Shown: positions 1-13,283, counted from the first letter of the stretch. The stretch: DNA of 64,000 bases from Zygaena filipendulae (GCA_907165275.2 OU015653.1:4432001-4496000), one strand, 5' to 3'. Notes: generated by a model from the letters alone, not told the origin. Made by a program: numbers and translations.

Positions 1-312
1 ACAGAGCATACCTACGCACAACATGCTGCACATTCCGAGTATCTACTGCCTACCAAGGAGATGCCGATATACCCTAGTTCTGAAAACATTCTTACTCGTA
101 GATTGACGAATGTCAGTGGGCAGAGAGTTCCAAAGCTGGATAGCCTGAAGAGTGAAAGAATCAGATACAAACCCAGTCCGGTGAGAAGGAAATTTTAGGA
201 GAAGATTTTGGGTAGAGCGAAGTGATCTGTCATGAGAGGAAGAAAGAAATTGAAAGCGGCTTTTTAAATACGAAGGAGATGCTGGATCGTTTAATACGGA
301 AAAGAGAGACAC
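1..312 (-). mobile_element. Non-LTR retrotransposon, 3' end of RT ORF
   Basis: Minus strand encodes LWNSLPTDIRQS and FRTRVYRHLLGRQ, the C-terminal signature of Jockey/CR1-group ORF2 proteins. The 3' UTR runs off the left edge with AGGTATGCTCTGT, which also occurs in the fragment at 20103-20313, so both belong to one family. Confidence 0.65.
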
Positions 313-734
313 ATATGGACGGAGACTAAATAAAAATAATAATAGGTAGTACTAGAAAAAAAATAGGGATGTATAAGCTTGTTTACGCGAAAGAAGTAAA
401 ACATTTGAAGAAAATCTATGTCGATAGGACCACGGTTCGCTAGTAGTAAGATATAAATTATTTTTTCCCCTGGACCCACTGCCAGTGCCTATGCAATTAG
501 TGGGTCTACTGGTAAAAAAATGAAGGCTTTACAATTATTCGCCTATAGGTACTCCTTCGATCACCTTGAAGCAGCGTTGTGCAAATTTTATGGAAACGTA
601 TCGAAGCGATCATACGGCTGCACTGATAAGGCGCACGTGGTGCATAGGCATACCACCAATTCCAATACGTCGCTCGATAGCTATGGTGTTGCGTAAACAC
701 TAAGCGACTGGGCAGCAAGCTAACGCGGGTTTAT
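313..734. other. Unannotated AT-rich stretch
   Basis: I see no gene, repeat or motif. Short open frames are not supported by codon pattern or family. Confidence 0.5.
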
Positions 735-880
735 GCCCACTCCACATTCACGCGAGAATCTTGCGAAAACGCGAGAAAACCACGAGAACGTGAATGTGGA
801 GCCGATGCATCGATGTTCTCCCCCGTTTCTCGTTGCTTTCTCGCGCCTTCGCAAGATTCTCGCGTGAATGTGGAGCGGGC
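735..880. mobile_element. CpG-rich hairpin MITE, copy 1
   Basis: Terminal inverted repeats GCCCACTCCACATTCACGCG and CGCGTGAATGTGGAGCGGGC, with GAGAATCTTGCGA continuing inward. TTTA lies on both sides. 146 bp, with a second copy at 20596-20733. Confidence 0.75.
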
Positions 881-950
881 TTTACAATTTGACACGAACA
901 TACCTCGAGCTACCGTTCCTCCGTGAATAATCATCGACTTTATTGTTTAA

Positions 951-1147
951 CTAGCTGATCCCAGCGGTTTCACCCGCGAGGATTTCGGAGTTACCGCGGG
1001 AATTACGGGATAAAAAGTACCCTATGTCCTTCTCTGTATCCCTGATAACGTACTATATGAAAAATTTCATGATGATCCTTCGAGCCGTTGAGGCGTAAAA
1101 GCGTCACAAACAAACAACTTACTTTCACTTTTATAATAGTAAGGATG
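951..1147 (-). mobile_element. Helitron-like short repeat
   Basis: Minus-strand end is hairpin CGCGGGTGAAACCGCTGG then CAGCTAG|T; interior has GGTACTTTTTATCCCG and CATAGTAAGGA-type start. Hairpin plus CTAG at an A|T site is the Helitron 3' signature; the family looks like Lep1-type lepidopteran repeats. Confidence 0.65.
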
Positions 1148-1868
1148 TAGGTAGGTACTTTACAATACTGCTCAATATGTGCCTTTTTAATACAAACAAA
1201 CAAAATATTACACACGCAGAAATTTTATTTCGAAATAATTCGCTACGTTTTGGTGCATTAAAATGTTTATTATACGAACAAAATGAAATTACATCGCGCG
1301 CTCGAAAACGATCTGGCTTAGGATTAAAAATACGCATTTGCCCTAGATATTAAATATATAATTGGCTGCAATTATTTTGCAATGTACCTACATAAAACAA
1401 TTTGCTTATTCGGTCACCTACTTAAAATGTCAACAAGTTTTACCTACACAAACATCTCACAAATCAACATTTTGCATTCGACTATGTGTGCGAAGTAAGG
1501 CTCAAAGTACTACAAAGAAACATGTCTTTAGATAGTTATTGTTGCTAGGTCTTTAATCGATAATGTAGGTATCAACTATCAATATAGGTATGCCTATATT
1601 TAGTACCTAATTAACTTTGATTACATACATACGAAGGTTGACCTATATATTTACGTATCTAAATGCATAGTTTTGAGTAGAAACTAGAAACAACTAATAA
1701 CTACGAAAGGATTTTAAAGATCGTTTGTTACCTTTTTGCTACATTGCTTTAATTATAAATAAAATCAGGAATAGCTATTTTAATAAATAGGATTAGCCAT
1801 TTTTATCTTGAATCTATAGGTACAGTTTCTGTTTAGAGTATCTACTGACATTTATACCTAAATAACTA

Positions 1869-3434
1869 CACTCAGCGGCACGGAATATGGCCCAAACATA
1901 AATAAGCCGATAACAGGCGTTTTTGGTATCGCATATGATTAGTTCAAGTAGCAGCTTGTCAGGACGTTCGTTTTTGTTAGTTTATGAGTGTAAGCACTAT
2001 AAAAAGTGCATTTCTTTCGTTTCTTTGACACTTTACGTTAGTTCGTTGCTGGAACGCACAAATCACGGGTGAGTTAAAATTCGATATTTAAATGGTTGTG
2101 CATCTAATCTTCAATGTTTTGTTTTTAAATTAATGTGTAGTCATTTCTGCTACCAGAATCGAACCACAATGCCCCTAATTTTCAGCTCAAGTTGCTCAAG
2201 CTGTGTTGCTTCGGAGTCAAGGGCGAACACATTGAGAGATTACTGAAAAATTAAATGTACCGGGTTCAACGCTCAGATACGCCTTAATACGGCACGATCG
2301 GACCGGCTTCTACACGAGGAGACCAGATATTGGCAGAATTAGGTGCATATAGGCGCGTGATGACCGATTTATTGCTCTCGAAATTTTGAGAAATCAGTTC
2401 CTCACTACGGTCGAAATTTGACAGCGCCTACAATCGGCAAGAGGGATCAACGTTAGTGAGCGAACGATAAGAAGGAGAATGAAGGAACGGAACCTGCGTG
2501 CTCGAAGACCAGCTCGAGGTCCAGAACTGCTCCGGCACCATCTCGTAGCTCGACTTTGATTTGCTCGTGAGCATGCAAATTTAACTCACGGTCACTGGAG
2601 TAAAGTTTTGTGAACTGATGAGTGCAGAGTGGCCTTAAGAGCTCCAGATGGTCGTAAAAGTGTGTGTAGAATGCGAAAAGAGATTTCTGCCAGGTACCAC
2701 AAGGTAAACGGTCAGCTTTCATAGTGGATCCGTTATGGTTTGGGGAGGTATCACTTCAGACGCACGTACAGAGTTGGTGGTCGTTGAAGGTCGTTCAACG
2801 GCTGTGCGGTACGTTGAAGAGATCCTTCAGGACCATGTTCTACCATACGTCGAGTTCATTGGTAGTGAAAAATTCAATTTATTGTAAGATAACGCCTGAC
2901 CTCACACAGCACGTTACGTCGATGATTATCTTTCAAGCGTGAGAATTTCTAAATTGGAATGGCCAGCACGAAGCCCATACATAAATCCCATGGAACACGT
3001 CTGGGACATGCTTAAAAGATGCATACGAGCAAGTTCCATCCCACCAAAAACACTCAGTCATTTGAAAACAGCCCTGGGGGCCACCTGGGAAGAATTGTCC
3101 AAGTGGACATTAAAAACATTATCCACAGCATGCCTGATCGCATGCAGGTGGTTATCAGGGCCAGAGGTAGAAATACCCGCTTCTAATTTTAAGTACCTTT
3201 AGCTTTAATTAGTAAATTTCTTTAAAAAATATTGTTTTGATTATAGAGCTTAATGTCTTTTTTTTATTTAATAAAAATTTAATAAAGTTAATGCATTTTT
3301 TTTACTAATTACTTATTCGCATTAAAGATTAGGATAAACATTGAAGCTTTAAAAGAAAAAAAACCCAAGCTTCAGGTTTAATTTTGACAATAAATCACAT
3401 AACGCGCTTGGGCAACATTCCGTGCCGCTGAGTG
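1869..3434 (+). mobile_element. Tc1-like transposon with degenerate transposase
   Basis: Terminal inverted repeats CACTCAGCGGCACGGAAT (left) and ATTCCGTGCCGCTGAGTG (right) with TA on both sides, total 1566 bp, normal for Tc1. The plus strand holds transposase pieces in several frames: RPGIGRIRCISARDDRFIAL (DNA-binding part, 2300-2380), VLFTDESRVALRAPDGRK (second Asp region, about 2606-2660) and EWPARSPYINPMEHVWD (DDE/D third region, 2955-3010). Frame changes and stops break the gene, so it is dead. Confidence 0.85.
2939..3202 (+). pseudogene. Tc1 transposase 3' fragment
   Basis: Open stretch with WPARSPYINPMEHVWDMLKR, then ASSIPPKTLSHLKTAL. It is the C-terminal catalytic part of a Tc1 transposase; the usual Asp after SP is Tyr here. 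Upstream parts lie in other frames. Confidence 0.8.
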
Positions 3435-4237
3435 TATACTATAAAAATATTATCTTCGCTAAAGAATGAAGACGAAATTTGTAAAAAAAAATATTTAGTT
3501 AAAGAAATAAAATAACCTTGAAAAAGTTGAAAATGAGGAAATTACAATATTAATTAAATTATTATTTCAAAATTACGTCACGTTGCTGATAATTTAATCT
3601 CAACGTTGAATTCCTAAATGTTTTTTATGGTAAAAATTAATGTAGATGTAGTGTATGCTATTGATATCATTCGGAAGCTGATTCACTATGAGTTATGACC
3701 ATAAGGCAAAAAGAATAGGAGCGCCCATTTGCTGTCTAACATTAAACACTGCACAAAAGTCAAGAAAAAAAAAGTTTTCGAGAGAGAACCGTGTTTTAAC
3801 TTGGGGAAAACGTTTCGCCACAATTAAGTACAACGTTAAATTAATTGTGGTCCTTTATAATACAATATTTTTATTACTAAAACATTGTCATTGGACGCCA
3901 TAGTTAAAGAATAAGATAGGTATTTATTCAGGCCTGTCTGTCAGCATTGCATTGTAACCTGTGCGGTGGACTATCAGTTATCACATTTACCAAGATCTAT
4001 ATGTATAAACGTACTCGGTATCTATCTTTAAATTTAAAGAGATCTTATAAAGGTTACATTGAACAGGTGAGGTGAATGTCGAAGATGTGACTTTCACAAC
4101 GATGCATCACAAATTGTAAACACCTATACAGCAGAATTCCACATATATTTATTTAGTCTATTGTGAAAAATACTTTATAAAAAATAATGTGGCACTGCGA
4201 GCTGTAATTAATCATGATTTATTGTATATGTATATTA

Positions 4238-4823
4238 TCTATACTTATAATAAAACTGTAGAGAGGTCAATTCTGCACACATTGAATATATGTATATATA
4301 TTCAAAATTAATACCTATTGGAGGATGAATGGTGATCGATACTGATGCCAAAAATGCAATCAGTAATTTTTTTTTTAAAGTAATTCAAAATTAATATTGG
4401 AGGATGATCGATACTGATGTCAAAAATGCAATCACTAAATTTTTTGTCTGTCTGTCTGTCTGTATGTACACGCATGGGTCAAAAACTACAGAAGGGATTT
4501 TAACCAAACTTGGTACGATTATAGTTCATACTCCTGGAAGGAGTGCTAGAGGCTAGGCTGCCTGGAGGCTATATAACATAACGCTAAGACACATAGGAGC
4601 TGAACAGTGACGATAAATTTGAAACAAGTCGTATTAAAATGCACTTTCAAGCTCTTATCCTTGCATACGTTTACTCAATCACGCAAAATCGGCTCAACGG
4701 ATTTGGATGAAACTTGGCATGCACGTTGTCAGGGGTACAGAGAAGGACATAGGGTACTTTTTATCCAGGAATTCCCGCGGGAACTCAGAAATTACCGCGG
4801 GCGAAACCGCGGGGCACAGCTAG
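4238..4823 (+). mobile_element. Helitron-like repeat, long copy (586 bp)
   Basis: Starts TCTATACTTATAATAAAACT and ends GCGAAACCGCGGGGCACAGC plus TAG|T. Holds two copies of a 75-bp block (GGAGGATGATCGATACTGAT) and a GTCT microsatellite near 4445. Confidence 0.7.
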
Positions 4824-4834
4824 TGATAACTATA

Positions 4835-5025
4835 ATAGCTGCTCCCCGAGGTGTCACTCGCGTTTATTTCGTAGTTTCCGCGGGAATTCCGGGATAAAAA
4901 GTACCCTATGTCTTTCTTAGCAACCCTCACAACGTGAATGTAAACATGATAATCGGCTGAGTAGTTTAGGCGGAAAAGCGTAAGAAACAACCAGATAAAC
5001 TCACATTTGCATTTAGGTATTAGTT
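4835..5025 (-). mobile_element. Helitron-like short repeat, facing the 4238 copy
   Basis: TAGCTGCTCCCCGAGGTGTC with AATTCCGGGATAAAAAGTAC, the reverse orientation of the neighbouring copy; the two are only 11 bases apart. Confidence 0.6.
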
Positions 5026-6799
5026 CAGATTCAATAAAAGGTCATTAACCTCTAGATTTCATTGCTATATATTTTGTTCTAACCTTGTTTAAACTTTTCA
5101 TAATTTCTGTTATTTGTTTATTTTTTTTAGTTGAGACAAAATAAAATATAAAACAAAAAACAAACAATGATGGCAATAATAAAAATAATATGAATTACCT
5201 ACACAGTGAATTTTCTTTTTGGTTTTGTTTTAGTACCTAATCTTATTGCAACATGGAGAGTTACATCATTTTACGCATATTAATATTAATGTAAATATAT
5301 AATTTAAATATACCACTGAAATTGGGTATAGCATAGATAATATAATACAATATATACTAGTATTCTATCGATTATTATCGTACGCTAGCCTTGTGAGTAA
5401 AATTAATAATTATCATAAATAATTGTTGCAGCGTTAAAATTCTACCACTAGGTATATTAGGTATGCAGTTTTCAATAAGCATTAGCCTAAGCATATGTAA
5501 TGCTAATTTAGCAAAATTGCAAATATGTATAATAAAGATCACCTTTGCTACAATTTAACTAAATAGTTGATTGCTAAACCGGTTCCCATAAATTTTTTAT
5601 AATAATATTAAGTGTTACTTACCTATTAAAGGAGATTGGGCTGTAATATATGAGCTCCGTCCCAAACCTTTATATGGATGACTTCAGTTAAGGTTATCAT
5701 AAATAGATAATATCCGGTTATGAAGTTTTACAATACTTGGGATGCAAGCGACCACAAGTCATACAAAAAGTATGTTAGTTTAAAAAAAAACTAGATCAAG
5801 TCCATATAACACGAAAAAGTTGAGTAAATAACATAATATGAGGCTTTTATTAAATTGCGTACCTATCTTGACTAAAAATGGTAAAAATATTTTTTCTTTG
5901 CCCAATAATCTCGTCCCTGCACGAAATTCAGTTTTGCTGTCATATAAATTTTTTTTAACTTTCAAGCCTTTAAAATGACATTATTATGTCATGAAGTGTT
6001 ACAACACTTGGGACGGAAGTGCCCATTCTCCTTTTTCAATTTACATATTCTATTGTAGATATAATATTATGTAGAACGCAGGTACCTATATTATTTTTAT
6101 ATACCTATTAATATTTATATTGGAAAACAATATAAGATTCACCTCAAAACTACTCGTTAATTTCTTTTCCAAAATATGTCCTCTAGATTACTAATGTGTT
6201 TTTAAATTATTACACATCAGCATAAAAAACTCATTTTATTATGTTGAAAATATTAAAATATTCATTGAGAAATCAATTTCTGATGGCTTGAGCCAGAATG
6301 TTTGCTCGAGCGAAGCGTCGTGACTCGTGACTTATTAAGCCATTCTTTAGTATTTCCACATTGTCTAACCGAGCCTTCGACGCTTTCACTTGGTTTGGTT
6401 GGTTGTTGGCTGATGGGTACTGGGTAGGTAACCGTATTGCTTTTTAATATGCTTAGCGCAAATTACTCTTTCGAAAACGTTTTCTTATATAGGCTACTTA
6501 CTAGGTGATTCCGGTAAAGAAATATTATTATATTTTTGTGGTTTTCTGTTATTTTTTTAGGAATATACCTATTATGATTTAAAAGCTATTAGCAACAAGT
6601 CTTTGCTATTGTCTTACCATAATTTGCTGAGCTTTAATATGTAGGTAAATTAAATTAATGTTCTGACTTGATAATTAATTATGCCGATAAATAGGATTAC
6701 CTATACCTAAAGTTAATATACTGCATAGCGAAATTATGACCAAAATTGCAATTGCAAATATCTTTTATATTTTTTTGTTTAGTTGGTGTATTTATATTT
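5026..6799. other. AT-rich intergenic stretch
   Basis: No gene or repeat recognised. Only short, low-complexity frames occur. Confidence 0.5.
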
Positions 6800-7076
6800 A
6801 TCATAAATCACGTGTCACGTTGTTTGTCCGCGATGGACTCCGAAACTATTGAACGGATTTTGATAAATTTTTGTAACCATTTATAATATAGTCCAACTTA
6901 AAAGATAGGATTGTTTTTATCCCGGAATTCCCGCGGGAACTCCGGCACTAATGCGAGGAACTGCTTATCACCGTAAACTACTGTCAGGGGTACAAAGAAA
7001 GACAAAGAGTACTTTTTCCCGGAATTCCCGCAGGAACTCCGAAATTATCGCGGGTGAAACCGCGCGGGACAGCTAG
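6800..7076 (+). mobile_element. Helitron-like composite repeat
   Basis: A partial copy (to about 6960) followed by an end with GCGGGTGAAACCGCGCGGGA and CAGCTAG|T. Confidence 0.55.
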
Positions 7077-8015
7077 TATTTTATATGTACGAGTAAAATT
7101 TTTGCCTCTTCTTTTGTTACCCCGTCCGTGCGTGACAGCGGGCTGCCAACTGAAAACCAGCGCTAGGTGTTCCCGCACCTAGCTAATGCTTGATTTGTTG
7201 ACCCTTTCGGCAGAGCATGCAATAGAAAGCAGCATGCATAGAGAGCATGCATGAGATATTATCCATGTCTCTTTAGGTTAGGCACTGTTTATGTTTGTTT
7301 CTTTTTCTTGTGTTGTGCTGAAATAAATGTATTTTCTTCTTCTTTCTTATACAAAAATTGGGTGGCCGGCCCTAATTTTTTTTTGCAACAAGTAGCACAT
7401 TAGTATACCTACGCGGACAAAACGAAATACCGTTATTCACTGCGGTTATTCTACCGTGATGGAATAAAATTTATCGCTTGATAACGCCCAACTTAGCAAT
7501 ATGCTAATATTAATAACTAACAATTAATATAACTACAACAGCTGTACCTCTGACAACGTTTATTGCAAAATCTGATAATGATCGTTTGAATAGTTAAGAC
7601 GTGAAAGCATAACCAATAAAAAAATAAACTCAAATTCGCATTTACGTAAAGATATCGGTGACTTCTGTTACCTTTTTAACAAAATCATGGGCTTTGGCTT
7701 TGCGTTTAACTATACCTATATTAGTAGCTACTCGTAATTAAGATGATTAGGTAAAGGTGTTCATGATATTAGACTACATTACACACAGTGTGTTAAATTA
7801 GTCGCAAATACAAGTTGCGGTTGCTCACCGAAATAATATGGTAGTTTAATCAAAACTAGCGAACGTAGCGGAGGTCCCTTGTTAAATGAAACTTCCCTTC
7901 CCCTCAATTAGACCATAATCTCGCCCTTCTTTCAATAATTAGATTCAGTGGATAGTGTGATTAGGAAATACGTAGTAAGTAGGTGTACATAAAATTTCTC
8001 ATATATGAATATAGA
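7077..8015. other. Intergenic stretch with weak Helitron-like traces
   Basis: AAAGCATAACCAATAAAAAA near 7600 suggests an old repeat remnant; otherwise nothing recognised. Confidence 0.4.
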
Positions 8016-8453
8016 CTAGCTGTTCCCCGAAGTTTCACCCGCGGTAATTACGGAGTGCCGCGGGAGTTCCGGTATAAAAGTGTATGAAAACAGGAGAAAA
8101 ACACTGTCGCCGGGTGATTTTTGCATCACACAAAACTATTCATCACGCACTAAAACATTCATTAGATAACGCAAAGAAATGTATTAAACGCTTTATGGTT
8201 ACGTTTTTACTTAGTCACTGATTTCAAAATTCATTGTTTTGTTTTTTTTTTTTTGTTTTGGGAATATTGTGGAAAATATACTTACTTGGGATACTAGCAA
8301 AAGAAGTTTTGGGCAAGTTAGAGCATTTGCTCTAACTTCCTTTGGAACCGTGTCGCGCGTACCCCCGACAACGTGTGTGCAAAATTTTATGATGGTCGGT
8401 TGAGCCGCGTAAAAATAAAACTCACTTTCTCATTTATAATTATAGTAAGGATA
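8016..8453 (-). mobile_element. Helitron-like repeat split by repeat B
   Basis: CTAGCTGTTCCCCGAAGTTT at the 8016 end; after repeat B (8075-8352) it resumes as GACAACGTGTGTGCAAAATT and ends TATAGTAAGGA. Confidence 0.6.
8075..8352 (+). repeat. Dispersed repeat B, copy 1, nested in a Helitron-like copy
   Basis: Shares long stretches with 26433-26660: GCCGGGTGATTTT, ACTATTCATCACGCAC, AACGCTTTATGGTTA, GGGAATATTGTGG, GCAAAAGAAGTTTTGG. Has a palindrome AAGTTAGAGCATTTGCTCTAACTT near its end. Class unknown. Confidence 0.65.
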
Positions 8454-9150
8454 ATGTTCACAGGGTTCTAGGTTTTGAACTAGGATTTTTCGAACTCCAA
8501 AATTAGCGTGAGTGCAACCGCAGGTACATGTATGTATTTCATTATTTAAAAAAAATCGGCGATAATTTATTAAGGCAATCTTCTTTATTTGATTTAAGAC
8601 GATGTTTGACAAAATATATGGTAGACAACTTGGTCAACTTTATGCAGTGAATGTAGCGGTAATCTCAGGAACTAGTGGACCGATTCTTTCACAGATATTA
8701 CTTCCTATCAGCTACAGTGTCCCCAAGCGACACACTTTTTATCCTGAAGATGAATAAGAGTTCCCGCGGGAATACCGAAGCTCTTACGCTTACGCTGAGG
8801 CTGTTTTAAATTTAAAAATTATAGAGTTCATTATTACTCGAACTCGACTACGACACTTGTGATAATATAACCCGTTCCTTTTCATACACCAATCCACTCG
8901 AATTAGGAACATACCTACCTGCTCACATACTAGTTTAAAAACAGGTTCTCCAGTTTACTTGTAACTCGATAATATCATTCGACTGATTGCGTAATATCCA
9001 GATTATAGGTATTTAATAAAAATATTAATAAGAGCGGTTGCTATGTAAGATCGAACGTATCGACATTAGGGTAACAGGATATACTTATTTATAAGACTTA
9101 CTAGTATTAAGATACTAGCGGTTTCCCGCGGTTTCACCCGCGGTAATAGG

Positions 9151-10543
9151 GATGTTGACGACTTTTGAAAATCAAAATTCTAATTAGTCAGTCGGTTAAA
9201 AAATAAAAAAATAAAGACACGTATTTTTTCAAATATATGAGAATATACCATTGATAGATTAAAAACAATAGAAGTCTCGAACAAAAGTAACACTCGAAAC
9301 CGTCCCCAAACACTTGACAATTCTACATAAGTAGTTATAGTTATACTATAAGCAATATTTTTGCAAAATCAACCTTACGCAGAAATATTAAAATTGCTTT
9401 GACAAAGCAGTGTACAAAAGGCAATAAAATTTTACGACCGATAGGACAAGGCATGGAGTGGATGATTATTATTTTTTTTAAATTTTTATTTATATACGAT
9501 ATTGAATTAGTTTTTAAGAGTATGTTAAATTGTGTTCTAAACACATATTTATACTTTTATCTGAGCGTTTAGGATTGCAACGAAACAAATATTTACGGAT
9601 AAAATTATTTATTTACTTTTTGGTTCAGAAAGTATTAGTAGAATTGGGTAGCGAACTACCAGTTTGCAAAACTTATTTTTTATTTTCATATATCAGGGCG
9701 TATTTACTGTGGATCACTCTTAAATCTCAAAAAATATAATTATTTCTTTAACTGTCATGGTCAACATCAAATATACTAATTAAAATATAAAAAATTTTAA
9801 TGAAATATATACCTTAATAAAACAACTTTTACAGTAGCCACTCGTAATTTATACGAGATAAGTTAATTATATATATATTATACTACTATACTTACAATAT
9901 ACAACGTATAAATATTGGTTAAAAACTTTAAAACAAAACAGTTTAAATTTATTAATAAAAAATTAAACAATAAAAAGAAACGACTCCATTGACACGAACA
10001 GGGTCATTTGAACTATGCGACCGCTATGGCCGCTCTGAGTGAAATTTTGAGACAAAATACGATGTATATTAAGACTTAAAAACAACAAAAACAAATCAAT
10101 AAACACTTCTCCTTACCGAAAATACGATACCCCATCCCCCCATTTTATTCGTTCTTGACGAAATTATCCTACAATTGGCACCAGTGACACGGGCGACGAT
10201 AGACTATCTCAAATGAGTGCACAATTTTGAATTGTGCACTCATTTTATGGGGACGTTTTTGAGACGCTCAGTGTGTTGTCTTGGGTTTTTTTATATATCA
10301 ATGGAATATTGGAATATTGGAGATAAAGCGCATCAAAGTTTAGGATGGGAGCTCATGACGTCACTAACCGCTATAAGCCGCCATACAAAATCCACCGGTT
10401 AGTGACGTCACGCGAAATTTCAACTCAATGTATCGCCGTTATTTTTTGATTACCTACGTAGAGAAAGAAAAAATACGTGTCCAATATTTTTTATAAATCT
10501 ACAAGACGGACTAAAAAAAAAAATGTTGTCAACATGCCCATTA
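9151..10543. mobile_element. Long member of the CRE-bearing MITE family, nested in a Helitron-like copy
   Basis: Left end AGGGATGTTGACGACTTTTG (9151), right end AAATGTTGTCAACATGCCC (to 10543). The Helitron-like repeat is cut at GGTAAT/ATTACGG, which rejoin with the 2-bp duplication AT. The right 340 bp match the short copies at 27133 and 47955, with CRE sites at 10356 and 10403. About 0.95 kb in the middle (9250-10200) is not in the short copies and has no recognisable gene; it may be a further insertion or part of a longer ancestor. Confidence 0.6.
10207..10243. repeat. Perfect palindrome
   Basis: AATGAGTGCACAATT and AATTGTGCACTCATT flank TTG, a long hairpin inside the 9151-10543 element. 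Confidence 0.75.
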
Positions 10544-11231
10544 CGGAGTTTCCGCGGGAATTCCCTATGTCTTTCTCTGACAACGTGTGTGCAAAATTTC
10601 ATGATGATCGATTAAGCCGTTAAGGCGTGAAAGCGCAACAAACAAATAAACTAACTCACTTCGCATAGTTAAATGAATATTATTTCTTCCATTACGCATT
10701 AGTGTACTTATGTGAAACAAATTATGTTTGCTTTGTATTTAATTTAAAATGCTCTTAGTTTTTATCAAAAACCAATTATGGAGAATAAATTCCATTCTTT
10801 GGAATCAGATTGGTTTTATACGTCACAGCCGTATCCGTATACTCGGTAGAGTATTGATAAAATTATCGATAACCGGTACTATAATAAATGATACAAAATA
10901 CCGATATTTATGCAAGTTATCGATATTTTCTTAAAAGTTTAAATATATTTTGGCTATAGATATCAATTCCTGTTACTAATTAGGTACTATCTCGCCCACC
11001 CACGTTAGTTATGGGATAAAATACCTATACTAAACCGCCTTTAAATGACCAAAACTTCCCGGTTTTTCGATTTCAATGAACGTACCTATAGGTAGATGTT
11101 GCTTTGAGCTAAGCTTAATCTGCCTAAAAAAATTGATTGCAAATCAGGGGTTTTATTAGCGTAAAGTGTAAACGGACAGACAGACAAATTTTTTATTTTG
11201 TTTTATCGCCCCCTTTTATTTAATTCTCAGC

Positions 11232-11435
11232 AGGTAATATTATAAACGCGAAAGTTTGTATGTATGGGTGAAAGGATTTTTGTTACTCTCACGCAAAAAT
11301 TACTGAATAGATTTCAATGAAACTTTACAAAAATATAGCTTATACGTCATAATAACACATGGGTATCTACTTTTATCCCAGAAGTTCCGCGAGATCTCCG
11401 AAATGAACGCGGGTGAAACCGTGAGGAACAGCTAG
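11232..11435 (+). mobile_element. Helitron-like short repeat
   Basis: AATATTATAAACGCGAAAG at the start, ACGCGGGTGAAACCGTGAGG and CAGCTAG at the end. Confidence 0.65.
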
Positions 11436-11654
11436 ATATAGGTATATGAATAATGTACACTGTACAGACACGCGGATTCTAGCAAAATAGAAAATTTTAC
11501 CATCCGTCACTATGCTGCGGTGGCCAGCGAACAGGTGTGCGCTTGGAGGAGGCGAAAGAACTGTAAGTAGGTACAATTTCTTCTAACTTTATTGTAGATT
11601 ATTTAAAATATATTATTGTAAAATGCCGATTTCATAAGCTCGTATTTATTAAAC

Positions 11655-11838
11655 ATAGCTGTTCCCCCGCAGTAATTTCGGAATTCCGAGATAAGAAGTA
11701 CCCTATGACACTCAGGAACACTGTAGGCTGAGCATTCTATTGGGGAAATAATTTTTAAAATAAGTTCAGTAGATCCAGAGATTACCCTCTGAAATCCCAC
11801 AAACTCACAAACTTTACCTCTTTACAATATTAGTAAAC
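11655..11838 (-). mobile_element. Helitron-like repeat, 'cactcagga' subtype
   Basis: TAGCTGTTCCCCCGCAGTAA, then CACTCAGGAACACTG and TTCAGTAGATCCAGAGATTA. Same subtype as 19158-19440. Confidence 0.55.
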
Positions 11839-13073
11839 TAGTCAAACTTGATAAGTACGCTCTTAAGTCTTCTTCATTTTCAAACACAGTGAGCAAGTGA
11901 ACGTGTCAGACTCTTGGTACCTGTCGTTTAATAATAGTGGAGGTAGCTATAGGCACTTGAGTCAACATCTTTCTTGTTTTCATATTCATTCTCGTTTGCG
12001 ATATCTTCCAATGAGCTGTGACGTCGTTGGCATATTGTCTACTTATGCTCTGTGTCGTATTTGCGATTTGTTTCAATTAGAAACATGATTTGCGATCACG
12101 ACACCCACATAAATTATATTTCTTCAACTTGGTCGGAAATGTTGGAAATAGGTATTGTACCTACCTAAACATCATAGATCATTGCAAAAATTTGTAAATG
12201 CCAAAGTTTGTGTTAGTAGGTATGTTTAATACTAGTTTACGCTGAAACAACTGGACGCATTTGGAATAAATTTAGAATGAAATAAGCTTATACCCCGAAT
12301 TAACACTTAGGATAGGTACTTTGATCACGGCATTCTCGGGGGGAATCACGCAAATAGGTACACGCAGATGACACTGCAGACTGAGGTTAGCTATAATTAT
12401 TGATTTAAAAAATTTGGTACCTTATTAAGAATGGGTACTAGGTATATTGTTCTCTAAAACAAATATTTTAATTAAACCGTACCCTTCGATTCCTACATTT
12501 ATTTTAGTGCGCTTCAAAACTAAATTAACATTTATTTCCCAATGACTTGAAATAATTCCCAAAGAATTTGTGCGCGGTCACTGTGCCCGCTATTTTCAAT
12601 GAACTTCCAGATTCAGACTAGACAACTTAGTCTGGAGTTGGTAAGGTAATGTGTCATATTTTTTTTTATTCAAATGACACCCATGAAAGAAATGGCGCCA
12701 ATGGCCTCATTATTTTAAAATTATAGAAGCTTCATCTTCAGAATACTAAAAAGAAACGGAACTCAGGGTGGATCATCGGGCTAGTTTTCATAAGAATTTC
12801 AATATGGTAGAAATTTTCTTACACCATGACTGCATTTAAATAATAAAATATTACATACGTAATTAATAGAATAGTAAACTACTAACTTTTCCTTATATCG
12901 CCGATACCAAAGGTTACGCAATTTTTTTTATTAGATTTTAGTATGTATTAATATATTTGCGAGATAAGAAAAAACATAAGTAATAAACATAGGTAGGTAC
13001 CTATTGTATTACTTAATACTGTATATTAATAAAAAAGCAACCGTAGTGCGACAAACTATCTGAAATCCCTGTC
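11839..13073. other. AT-rich intergenic stretch
   Basis: No exon with convincing splice sites and no repeat ends seen. Confidence 0.45.
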
Positions 13074-13263
13074 GGCCGCACTCAGAGTTGTTTTAATGAT
13101 TACCTACTTAATTTTGTAATGACTTAATGATTACTAATTAAGTTAAATTTAGTTAAATGCCAATTAACGTTGATTTAAAACGTCTCTGGATGCGGCAGTT
13201 TTGTTTTAAAAATCTTTACCTACTTAAAATTAAGTAAACATTAAAACGACACTGAGTGCGGCC
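13074..13263. mobile_element. MITE with 25-bp inverted ends
   Basis: GGCCGCACTCAGAGTTGTTT at the left and AAACGACACTGAGTGCGGCC at the right. 190 bp, AT-rich core, no gene. A small hairpin follows directly. Confidence 0.7.
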
Positions 13264-13283
13264 CATGGAGGATGTCCTCCATG
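13264..13283. repeat. Small palindrome
   Basis: CATGGAGGATGTCCTCCATG: perfect 9-base arms round TG, adjoining the right end of the 13.1 kb MITE. Confidence 0.8.

Larger units (their letters stand above)
9115..10670 (-). mobile_element. Helitron-like repeat interrupted by the CRE-MITE
   Basis: CTAGCGGTTTCCCGCGGTTT at 9115-9150; the rest (ATTACGGAGTTTCCGCGGG onward) is at 10544-10670. The interrupting element is listed separately. Confidence 0.6.
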
